Shown here: piece by piece, positions 56,601-60,240 of the stretch
Layout of the letters: each line of letters begins with the position of its first letter
Position numbering within the stretch: position 1 is the stretch's first letter
Assembly: GCA_026261815.1 (NCBI GenBank)
Contig: JAMPIT010000476.1
Span: 4,305,501-4,369,500 of the forward strand
Reading direction: 5' to 3'
Source: Monarcha castaneiventris obscurior
Lineage: Eukaryota > Chordata > Aves > Passeriformes > Monarchidae
DNA: 64,000 nucleotides
Program-made: the position numbers and the translations under genes
Notes under the pieces: model-generated
What the model was told of the DNA's origin: nothing
The model's database searches: none
Seen by the model: the letters and a program-made list of their open reading frames with translations, nothing else

Positions 56601-59169
56601 AGAAACACATGAAGAGAACAACACACTTCGTGTCCTCTTGCTGTCAACCCACCACTGGTTTCTGAAAACAAAAATGTGTGATGTTTCATGACCAGGCCTA
56701 AAGCAGTGACCATGCTTTCTGAGTGAACATACACTTCCAGGAGCAGTATTGATCTGTAGTGAGCAAGCTGCTTTTGGCAGCTGTTAGGTCTGGAGTTCAC
56801 GCGGCACATCCGGTAGTCACAAGTGTAATGAGAGATTATCTGCTGAGTGTTTGTCTTCCAGTGGGAAGCGTATGAAATGACTATGCACAAATCCCATTCC
56901 GGATTTAATCCTGCCCTGGAGTTCACACACAACTTCAGTGCACAAAACCATTAGTGGGAGATAGCAGCACCAGAGGTCAGAAACAATTCGATAACACACA
57001 CTCCTGGGCTCAGGCCGAACAGAGCTCTCACACAGAAACAGCTGCATCCATCCATATGTTGATCTTGGTAATACATCAAATCGGGACTTCATCCATATGG
57101 ACCATAACAGAACACTGTAACCTTGGCTATCAGCCAGCTGCCTTGCCCTCTGCCCAGAAAGGCTATGGAGCAAATCCTGGGCAGCCTTTCCAAGTGCAGG
57201 AAGGACAAAAAGGTAACTCAGACCAGCCAAAATGGATACTCCAAAGGCAAATCATGCCTGACCAACATGACTCCCCCATCTGGGACAAAGAGACTGGCTC
57301 TGTGGCTGAGGGCAGAGCAGAGGGTGTTGGACACCTTGACTTTGTGTCAAAGGCCATGCTAAGTCTCCCACAGCATCCTTCAAACCAAAATGCTCAGAAA
57401 ACTGGGCAATAAATGTAGGAGGAAAATTGTAACATCACGTTCAAAGGATCACAATCAGCAGTTACAACCTTCACCGAGCTGCTGGTTACCAATGGCATCC
57501 CTCAAGGGTCAGCCAGCCCTGCTCAGAAGCAGGGATACGGTGAGGGATAATGGGAAAACGGACCCCAGCTGGAACAAGAGAAAATCCATCCAGGCACACG
57601 GAAACAAATATTTTCTATAAGCATGGTCAAACACTGGACAGGGCTCAAAGTAAAGGTGGCATAGCCATTCTTAGAGCCTGGGATGGACACAGCCCCAAGC
57701 ACTCTGATCTACCAGGACATTTTCTAGCAGGAGGTCAATCTAGAGACCTCCAGAGGTGCTTTCCCACCTTCTCTGGGATGCACAGCACAGATTTAGCCAT
57801 ACAAAATGCTAAGAGATGCTAAGATTTGGCCATTCAATGCTGAACAAAAATTTTCCAGGAAACAATTCCCAGGAAACAAGTCACACCAGGGTGAATTTCC
57901 AGAACTCAACTTGCCTATCATCCTACTCTCAGCATCTCCAAACGTAATGCTACACGCACACTGTCAGCTTGGGGCAACCCAAGACACAAAGCTGGGACAG
58001 CCAAGAGTTACCTCTTGTACCTCTATGAAACCAGGTGCAACCAGGAAAAAAGTACAAATGCGACAAAAGAAGTGGTGTTTTTCAGGGTAAAAAGTAATGG
58101 TAGGCCAGAACAGCAGAAAGAACAGAAAGTAGTTGTTGATGGAGAGCAGCCAGACAGGATGGCTTGGCCACCTTCGCTATATTTTTTCTCTTGTTTACTT
58201 TACTTCGGTTTTGCATAACTCCACAAGAAACAGGGCATTTTGAAAAGGAGGGAGCTCCACAAAAACATCTTCCTGCACAGCCTATAGTCCTGGGGAGAAG
58301 GAAGCTCCACAGAACAGCTTTTATGAAGGAAAATGGCCGAGCACAAATTCATGCCAGACCACCCTCAGTTTATATTCCATAAAGCAGAGTCCCAAACCCC
58401 GTTGCCTCTCCTTTCTCTTCACGTGAGCCAAAACAAAGGACAATCAGACAGGAGCGCAACCCTGAATAGAAGACTAATGGGAAAGCATACAACAAAACAG
58501 CAAGAGTGGAAGGGGAGGCCAAGATCTGGAGGACGTGCCTCACATCAGCCCCCTGGTCTACCAGCAGCCTCTGCCCATCTTTGTGCTCCTCACCTCAGCA
58601 ACTCCTCCTGGGTCCCCACCCCGACAACCTCGCATGACCCCCCATCCGAGCAGCCTCTCTCTCCACGCCGGGCCCCATCCCGGGGCCTGGCCCCACGTCT
58701 GCTCCGTTCCAGCCCCGCTCACCCATCCCACCCTGCCCCAGTCCCGGATCTGCTCCAGCCCCCGAGCCCCCACCACGCCGAACCTCACACGCCTCGTCTC
58801 CCCACACCCTCGTGCCCCGCACGGCCCCACGCGGCTGTTCCCCCTCACCTCAGCCGTCCCGCTGCGCCCACCGCCCCGGCTCACCCAGCCCCGTGCACAG
58901 CGCCCCGGCTCGCCCCGCGCCGGGCCCCGCAGCCCCTCACCCCGTGTAACCCCCCGCCAGGCCTCCCCTCCCGCGGGCAGCCCCCCAGGCCCCTGCCCCG
59001 CGCCCGCGCCTGCGGCCCCCTCCCGGGCTGCCCCGGCCCCCGCCCGCCCCGCCCCGGGCCTGCCCCGCCGGGCCCCGAGCGCCGGCCGCACGCGGGAGGC
59101 AGCGCGGGGCGGGCGGGCGGCGGGGCCCGGGCCGCTCTTACCTCCGACCCGGTACATGTTGGCGGCCAT
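2599..59169 (-). CDS. MTA1: MTA1 gene body: 17 coding exons, N-terminal 587 residues of metastasis-associated protein 1
   Basis: MTA1 is the nuclear scaffold of the NuRD complex; it recruits HDAC1/2 through ELM2-SANT and RBBP4/7 through its C-terminal half. Joining 17 exons, all with AG/GT boundaries and matching phases, gives 587 residues without a stop. In order: BAH about 4-147, ELM2 about 148-259, SANT about 266-318, GATA-type zinc finger C376-X2-C379-X17-C397-X2-C400, RBBP-binding region about 447-529, and a basic segment from 577. The paralog call rests on MTA1-type residues: [19 protein letters not shown] (MTA3 has MDTLYRHSYDLSSA), [16 protein letters not shown] and [16 protein letters not shown]. 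Lys288, Tyr310, Tyr311 and Lys314 match the inositol-phosphate contacts at the HDAC interface (human 305, 327, 328, 331). About 110 C-terminal residues are missing because the gene runs off the left edge. Human MTA1 is 715 residues. Family homology is from memory, not a search. Confidence 0.96.
2635..3458 (-). other. MTA1: MTA1 intron 16
   Basis: An 824-base intron with donor gtaaatat and acceptor ctatcag. It holds nothing else I can name. Confidence 0.85.
3459..3611 (-). CDS. MTA1: MTA1 coding exon 16 (Pro/Ser linker)
   Basis: Residues 525-576: [20 protein letters not shown], then [20 protein letters not shown] and [11 protein letters not shown]. The tail [20 protein letters not shown] matches human MTA1, while the Ser/Asn-rich start is more diverged. 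The acceptor is ttccaccag|AGTCTC and the donor ATGGATG|gtaaata, 153 bases. This linker precedes the basic segment that carries nuclear-localisation and second RBBP-binding functions in the mammalian protein. Confidence 0.95.
3612..5472 (-). other. MTA1: MTA1 intron 15
   Basis: A 1.86-kb intron. Apart from the T/G-rich tract at 5284-5349, nothing recognised. Confidence 0.85.
5284..5349 (+). repeat. T/G-rich low-complexity tract
   Basis: Imperfect TTTG/TTTTG units (gttttgtgttttgttttgtt and ttgttttttgtttgtttg) in MTA1 intron 15, just downstream of exon 15 in transcript order. Confidence 0.8.
5473..5562 (-). CDS. MTA1: MTA1 coding exon 15 (RBBP-binding region, end)
   Basis: Residues 495-525: [20 protein letters not shown] then PLEAVLRYL. 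It is close to human [29 protein letters not shown] and unlike MTA3. The acceptor is ttttgcag|GCACAGC and the donor TATTTAG|gtattaa. Length is 90 bases. The split Cys codon T|GC from exon 14 and the split Glu codon G|AG into exon 16 confirm both boundaries. Confidence 0.96.
5563..5938 (-). other. MTA1: MTA1 intron 14
   Basis: A 376-base intron between gtgagtgt and ttttgcag. No feature seen inside. Confidence 0.9.
5939..6128 (-). CDS. MTA1: MTA1 coding exon 14 (RBBP4/7-binding region)
   Basis: Residues 432-494 plus one base. It includes [40 protein letters not shown] and [13 protein letters not shown]. This corresponds to the human segment from about 464 that contacts the histone chaperones RBBP4/RBBP7 through [11 protein letters not shown] and the IARRLCR helix. 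The acceptor is tcccttcag|AGTCCTCAT and the donor AGAAT|gtgagtgt. Length is 190 bases. Confidence 0.97.
6129..7761 (-). other. MTA1: MTA1 intron 13
   Basis: A 1.63-kb AT-rich intron; no repeat or RNA recognised. Confidence 0.85.
7762..7913 (-). CDS. MTA1: MTA1 coding exon 13 (GATA-type zinc finger)
   Basis: Residues 381-431: [20 protein letters not shown], then [20 protein letters not shown] and [11 protein letters not shown]. Cys397 and Cys400 complete the C-X2-C-X17-C-X2-C finger started in exon 12. The acceptor is atctctag|CCACCCAG. I chose the donor AATTTG|gtgggtat because it gives phase 0, as exon 14 requires. A second GT four bases further, at GGTGG|gtatcc, would break the frame. Residue 431 is Leu (TTG) where human has Met. 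Confidence 0.95.
7914..8766 (-). other. MTA1: MTA1 intron 12
   Basis: An 853-base intron that splits the zinc finger between its two cysteine pairs. It has short C-run/CA and A-rich stretches (about 8010-8030, 8590-8650) and nothing else identified. Confidence 0.85.
8767..8882 (-). CDS. MTA1: MTA1 coding exon 12 (linker and first zinc-finger cysteines)
   Basis: Residues 342-380 plus one base: [20 protein letters not shown], then [26 protein letters not shown](N/S)VNNVK(P/A)GVVNGTG is MTA1-type; MTA3 has SKPNPNQISTSNGKPGAVNG. Cys376 and Cys379 are the first zinc ligands of the GATA-type finger (human Cys393 onward). The acceptor is ttgtcttaag|TAACAAG and the donor TGTTACA|gtaagtgc. Confidence 0.96.
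11330..11480. promoter_or_regulatory. candidate conserved element: octamer and homeobox-type sites in intron 11
   Basis: An AT-rich block with a high density of recognisable factor sites: TTAATTAA at 11346-11353, CATTAAGCAATTAATG at 11422-11437, and a perfect POU octamer ATGCAAAT at 11453-11460. It is not low-complexity and not repeat-derived as far as I can tell. Enhancer function is inference. Confidence 0.35.
12405..12460 (+). repeat. ancient SINE-like tail (MIR/CORE type)
   Basis: The stretch gtcaaagtgctttgagattc followed by tcagataaaataatgtaaat resembles the tail seen in old amniote SINEs (aaagcgctttgagatcctcg then gatgaaaggcgctatataaa). A 16-base piece, gattctcagataaaat, recurs at 39985-40000 in intron 3. 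Resemblance is from memory; only the tail is visible. Confidence 0.4.
15199..15257 (-). CDS. MTA1: MTA1 coding exon 11 (basic helix after SANT)
   Basis: Residues 323-342, [19 protein letters not shown] plus two bases of Tyr342. This 59-base exon sits alone between introns of 6.3 and 6.6 kb. The acceptor is ttctattcaaag|AAACGA, behind a T-rich tract, and the donor AACTA|gtaagtat. The split Tyr codon TA|T is completed by exon 12. It encodes the basic alpha-helix linking SANT to the zinc finger. Confidence 0.95.
15258..21877 (-). other. MTA1: MTA1 intron 10
   Basis: A 6.6-kb intron with a CR1 3' end at about 15838-15960. The rest is unique AT-rich sequence. Plus-strand open frames of about 75-110 residues (for example 16735-17058 and 20081-20419) show no family resemblance. 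Confidence 0.85.
15838..15960 (-). mobile_element. CR1 LINE 3'-end fragment
   Basis: On the minus strand, 15900-15845 reads ctttgagcagggggttgaac then tagagacctccagaggctca and ccctaaattt, the terminal segment of a CR1 element. Upstream sequence becomes unrecognisable by about 15960. It is an old 5'-truncated insertion in MTA1 intron 10. Confidence 0.75.
21878..21952 (-). CDS. MTA1: MTA1 coding exon 10 (SANT domain)
   Basis: Residues 298-322, [20 protein letters not shown] then RYVQQ; exactly 25 codons. This is the last SANT helix. Tyr310, Tyr311 and Lys314 correspond to human Tyr327, Tyr328 and Lys331, which bind the inositol phosphate bridging to HDAC1. The acceptor is tccctag|CTCCCATGG and the donor CAGCAG|gtaagag, phase 0 at both ends. 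Confidence 0.97.
21953..23068 (-). other. MTA1: MTA1 intron 9
   Basis: A 1.1-kb intron inside the SANT-coding region. No repeat or gene recognised. Confidence 0.9.
23069..23257 (-). CDS. MTA1: MTA1 coding exon 9 (ELM2 end and SANT start)
   Basis: Residues 235-297 begin [20 protein letters not shown] and end [13 protein letters not shown]; 63 codons, phase 0 at both ends. It carries the end of ELM2 and the first SANT helices ([20 protein letters not shown]). Lys288 in YGKDF corresponds to human Lys305, an inositol tetraphosphate contact at the HDAC interface. This is the clearest paralog-diagnostic exon: it differs from human MTA1 essentially by Ile to Val in KN(I/V)YD and is far from MTA3. 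The acceptor is cccgtag|TTCCAC and the donor GATTTT|gtaagtat. Confidence 0.97.
23258..24698 (-). other. MTA1: MTA1 intron 8
   Basis: A 1.44-kb intron in phase 0. Nothing recognised apart from an A run near 24470. Confidence 0.9.
24699..24798 (-). CDS. MTA1: MTA1 coding exon 8 (ELM2 domain)
   Basis: Residues 201-234: [20 protein letters not shown] then [13 protein letters not shown]. This is the most conserved ELM2 stretch. The serine after the split Arg codon matches MTA1 (ARSVGTF) rather than MTA3 (ARAVGTF). The acceptor is tttcag|GTCTG and the donor ACACTG|gtaagatc. Length is 100 bases, leaving in phase 0. Confidence 0.96.
25832..25845 (+). repeat. (TG)7 microsatellite
   Basis: Seven TG units in intron 7. 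Short, and likely polymorphic only weakly. Confidence 0.85.
26105..26120 (+). repeat. poly(A) tract, 16 bases
   Basis: A 16-base A run preceded by a purine-rich stretch in intron 7. There is no recognisable SINE body or target-site duplication beside it. Confidence 0.8.
26834..26936 (-). CDS. MTA1: MTA1 coding exon 7 (ELM2 domain)
   Basis: Residues 167-201 include [20 protein letters not shown] and [15 protein letters not shown]. This is the ELM2 segment that precedes the dimerisation helices. [14 protein letters not shown] is nearly the same as human MTA1 [14 protein letters not shown]. The acceptor is tcaaccag|GTGAGG and the donor GCACG|gtaagag. Length is 103 bases, in at phase 1 and out at phase 2. 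Confidence 0.95.
26937..28527 (-). other. MTA1: MTA1 intron 6
   Basis: A 1.6-kb intron. The stretch 28110-28350 is rich in AATTGATG, TTTAATTGGCAGTAATT and CCCATTAATTC-like cores and may be a conserved element. Nothing else recognised. Confidence 0.85.
28528..28645 (-). CDS. MTA1: MTA1 coding exon 6 (end of BAH, start of ELM2)
   Basis: Residues 128-167, beginning [20 protein letters not shown] and continuing [20 protein letters not shown]. The first half closes the BAH domain. [13 protein letters not shown] is the opening signature of ELM2, which wraps the HDAC1 catalytic domain. The acceptor is tttttag|GATTTC and the donor AAGAGG|gtaattt. Length is 118 bases, phase 0 in and phase 1 out. Confidence 0.95.
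29050..29330 (-). mobile_element. CR1 LINE relic, antisense fragment
   Basis: Read on the minus strand, 29240-29150 is a diverged version of the CR1 segment around 'gtgtccagctttgggccttc ... gagagagacattgacagactgg'. The preceding part near 29290-29240 resembles the CR1 stretch before it (gccggcagatggagggaatg). This is the C-terminal part of the RT open frame, heavily mutated and truncated at both ends. It lies in MTA1 intron 5 in the same orientation as the gene. Confidence 0.75.
29395..29490. promoter_or_regulatory. candidate regulatory block: homeobox, E-box and SOX-like sites in intron 5
   Basis: Within about 60 bases lie TAATTA (29436-29441), the E-box CAGGTG (29446-29451), a second ATTAAT core near 29459, and CTTTTGTTC (29471-29479, reverse of a SOX-type GAACAAAAG). 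It sits just beyond the CR1 relic. Function is inference from motif density. Confidence 0.3.
33906..33969 (-). CDS. MTA1: MTA1 coding exon 5 (BAH domain)
   Basis: Residues 106-127, [20 protein letters not shown] then E, match human MTA1 ([21 protein letters not shown]) and differ from MTA3 (VALLNETESVLSYLDKE). The acceptor is cttttttag|AGGC and the donor CGGGAG|gtagg. Length is 64 bases, leaving in phase 0. Only 167 bases separate it from exon 4. Confidence 0.95.
34137..34263 (-). CDS. MTA1: MTA1 coding exon 4 (BAH domain)
   Basis: Residues 64-106: the acidic stretch [17 protein letters not shown], then [20 protein letters not shown] and ATHIR. The acidic [12 protein letters not shown] string is MTA1-specific; MTA3 has a different ESETTVEADL stretch here. 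The acceptor is gactag|GAGAAATGG and the donor CATTAG|gtaatgac. Length is 127 bases, in at phase 1 and out at phase 2. The split first codon is A|GA (Arg64), where human MTA1 carries an extra loop. Confidence 0.94.
34264..41717 (-). other. MTA1: MTA1 intron 3
   Basis: A 7.5-kb intron, the place where an exon for the BAH-loop segment found in human MTA1 would be expected. I did not find one. The AT-rich block at 35760-36010 looks like a non-repetitive, possibly conserved element. Short A/T runs occur near 39465 and 40890. Confidence 0.8.
41718..41811 (-). CDS. MTA1: MTA1 coding exon 3 (BAH domain)
   Basis: Residues 33-63 plus one base. The exon reads [20 protein letters not shown] then [11 protein letters not shown], the BAH core containing the FYRRRDIS signature. 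[11 protein letters not shown] is close to human MTA1 (STLIALADKHA) and differs from MTA3 (NTLIMLADKHA). The acceptor is tgtttcag|ACTGCC and the donor CATGCAA|gtaagct, leaving in phase 1. It joins directly to exon 4; see the finding on the missing BAH-loop exon. Confidence 0.95.
41812..44193 (-). other. MTA1: MTA1 intron 2
   Basis: A 2.4-kb intron between gtaaaca and tgtttcag. No repeat or gene recognised; short A-rich runs near 42415 and 42848. Confidence 0.85.
44194..44261 (-). CDS. MTA1: MTA1 coding exon 2 (BAH domain)
   Basis: Residues 10-32, [20 protein letters not shown] then LNK, form the first strands of the BAH (bromo-adjacent homology) fold, a nucleosome and protein interaction module. 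The acceptor is ttgacag|ATTATG and the donor AATAAG|gtaaaca. Length is 68 bases, entering in phase 1 and leaving in phase 0. The residues are those expected for MTA1 and MTA3, so this exon alone does not separate the paralogs. Confidence 0.95.
44900..45580. promoter_or_regulatory. CpG-enriched patch in intron 1 (possible alternative promoter or enhancer)
   Basis: CpG dinucleotides cluster here (cccgggcacgcc, cagcggcgc, accgcccttccgcttgcccg, aacgcgg), unlike the surrounding intron. It lies about 0.7 kb upstream of exon 2 in transcript order, where an alternative first exon could sit. Part of it (45070-45130) vaguely resembles a MIR-type SINE. No exon is proven. Confidence 0.3.
47666..47705 (+). 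repeat. 40-bp direct repeat, copy 1
   Basis: The 40 bases ending in ttcttcatgtcacctg match 48561-48600 at 39 of 40 positions; the one difference is g/a at 47669. Flanks differ on both sides. It lies in MTA1 intron 1. Confidence 0.9.
48561..48600 (+). repeat. 40-bp direct repeat, copy 2
   Basis: Second copy of the segment at 47666-47705, offset by 895 bases, same orientation, one mismatch. No longer homology extends beyond the 40 bases. Confidence 0.9.
57160..57785 (+). mobile_element. CR1 LINE relic (reverse-transcriptase part and 3' end, internally deleted)
   Basis: The plus strand reads like CR1 pol. Around 57165-57260 it encodes [20 protein letters not shown] followed by TNM, the CR1 motif before the RT palm. 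Near 57490-57520 it has TNGIPQGSA, the decayed (S)GVPQGS motif. From about 57570 it jumps to the CR1 3' portion (aaaatccatccaggcacacg; aaacactggacagggctc) and ends with agacctccagaggtgcttt, the usual CR1 terminus. Frames are broken, and most of pol between the two parts is deleted. It is an old, dead copy in MTA1 intron 1. Confidence 0.85.
59142..59169 (-). CDS. MTA1: MTA1 coding exon 1 (start codon exon)
   Basis: This exon encodes MAANMYRVG plus one base, the invariant N-terminus of MTA1 and MTA3. I chose the ATG at 59169 because it has G at -3 and G at +4 and reproduces the family start. A second in-frame Met is codon 5. The donor reads GGAG|gtaagag, phase 1, and the split Asp codon G|AT is completed by exon 2. 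The exon lies inside a CpG island, as expected for a broadly expressed chromatin gene. Confidence 0.95.
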
Positions 59170-59420
59170 GCCCGCGACCGGGCCGGGTGCGGGGCGCGGG
59201 CCGCTCCCGCCGCCTCCGCCTCCAGGTGCCGGATCCGCTGGAAAATGGAGGCTGGAGCAGGCGGCGGGGGAGGGGAGCGGGGGAATTAAAGGGGCCGCGC
59301 CGGCGGACGGGGAGGGAGTGAGGCGGAGGGCGGGGCGGCGGCCCGGCGGAGGGGGCCCCCGGCGGCGGCGGTGGCGGCGGCGGCGGGAGGGAAGGAGGGG
59401 AACGAGCCAGAGCCGCCCGC
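59170..59420 (-). promoter_or_regulatory. MTA1: MTA1 5' leader and core promoter (CGG-repeat bearing)
   Basis: Immediately upstream of the start codon the sequence is extremely GC-rich, with no TATA box in the expected place and several CGG runs, so this looks like a TATA-less CpG-island promoter. The transcription start cannot be fixed from sequence alone. The leader probably begins between about 59200 and 59420. A trinucleotide (CGG)-type run lies at 59361-59388. Confidence 0.6.
59361..59388. repeat. CGG/GGC trinucleotide repeat
   Basis: The run is ggcggcggcggtggcggcgg followed by cggcggg, about nine units with one interruption. It lies roughly 200 bases upstream of the MTA1 start codon, in the promoter or 5' leader. 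Confidence 0.85.
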
Positions 59421-59504
59421 CCGCGGCGTGTGAGGGCGGTGCTCCGGCCTGCGAGGGGAGGGACGGGATAGGAGCGAGCGGGGCTGGGGGCGGCACGGCC
59501 TCCT

Positions 59505-60240
59505 CACACACACGCACAGAGGGAGAAAGTGAGTGTACGTACACAGACACACACACAGACTGCCTGTACACACACTGCCTGTACACAAACACAGAGAGCA
59601 CCTCTGCTCACTCACACAGAGCCCAAGCACACACACACAGCCGCTCCTTGCACACACACGCAGCCTCCCCTCACACGCAGGCCGCCTGTCCTCACACACA
59701 GTCGCACACGGACTGCCTGTACACACCACAGTGGCACACACACTGACCGCCTGGACGCACACACAACACCCCTATCCTCACACAACCCTCCTCACCCCGA
59801 TCTCCGGTCCCCACACAGGCTGAGCTCCCCTCATGCACCGGCCCTGACCTGGCATGGGCAGCCATACACACACAAACACCAGACTGTCCTCAGGTACAGC
59901 CTCACACACACAAACACGAGCTGTGCTCACACGCCTGTGCCTGTACACACAGCCCTTCTCCTGCACGTGTGCCTGTATTCACACACAGCCTCCATCATGT
60001 ACAGGCACCACCTGTGGTTTTGGACAGCCCTCACGCTGCCTTGCGCTCACACACACACACAGAGTCTTCCTCACGCACACCCAACTGCCACGGGCCATCC
60101 ACACCCTGGGCAGGAACAGCAGGTCCCTGCACAGACACAGCCCTCCTTGTGCACACCCACAGCTGCTCACACCTGCTCCCCACGTGCATCCCTCTGGCCC
60201 TACACACACCTCCTGCTCACACCCCCCACTCCTGCACTGT
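59505..60240. repeat. degenerate CA-rich tandem tract (minisatellite-like)
   Basis: Over about 700 bases, short CACACA blocks alternate with variants such as gactgcctgtacacaca, gcctgtacacacac and cacacgcagcctcccc. The gcctgtacacac module recurs near 59560, 59578, 59719 and 59938. The plus-strand open frames of 249 and 403 residues that cross it are rich in His-Thr and reflect the repeat. It lies just upstream of the MTA1 promoter. Confidence 0.75.

Larger units (their letters stand above)
44262..59141 (-). other. MTA1: MTA1 intron 1
   Basis: The largest intron, 14.9 kb, as is usual for first introns. It holds the CpG-enriched patch (44900-45580), the 40-bp direct repeat (47666 and 48561), the CR1 relic (57160-57785) and the left part of the CpG island. 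Between 56080 and 57150 lie several overlapping open frames of 100-137 residues that I could not assign. The rest is unique. Confidence 0.85.
58560..59500. promoter_or_regulatory. CpG island over MTA1 exon 1
   Basis: About 0.9 kb is dense in C, G and CpG, unlike the AT-rich flanks. It covers the 5' end of intron 1, exon 1 and the leader. GC boxes of the CCCCGCCCC / GGGCGGG type are visible at about 59041-59058 and 59106-59120. The long open frames here on both strands follow from the lack of AT-rich stop codons and are not genes. Confidence 0.85.

Noticed and set aside
59142..59169. Assignment to MTA3 instead of MTA1
   Set aside because: Exons 1 and 2 are shared by both, but exons 3, 4, 5, 9, 12, 13, 14, 15 and 16 all carry MTA1-type residues.
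58333..59746. Open frames of 318, 403 and 347 residues on both strands over the CpG island
   Set aside because: Proline/arginine-rich products of GC-rich sequence without stops, overlapping on both strands and spanning MTA1 exon 1, the promoter and the CA-rich tract. No domain resemblance.
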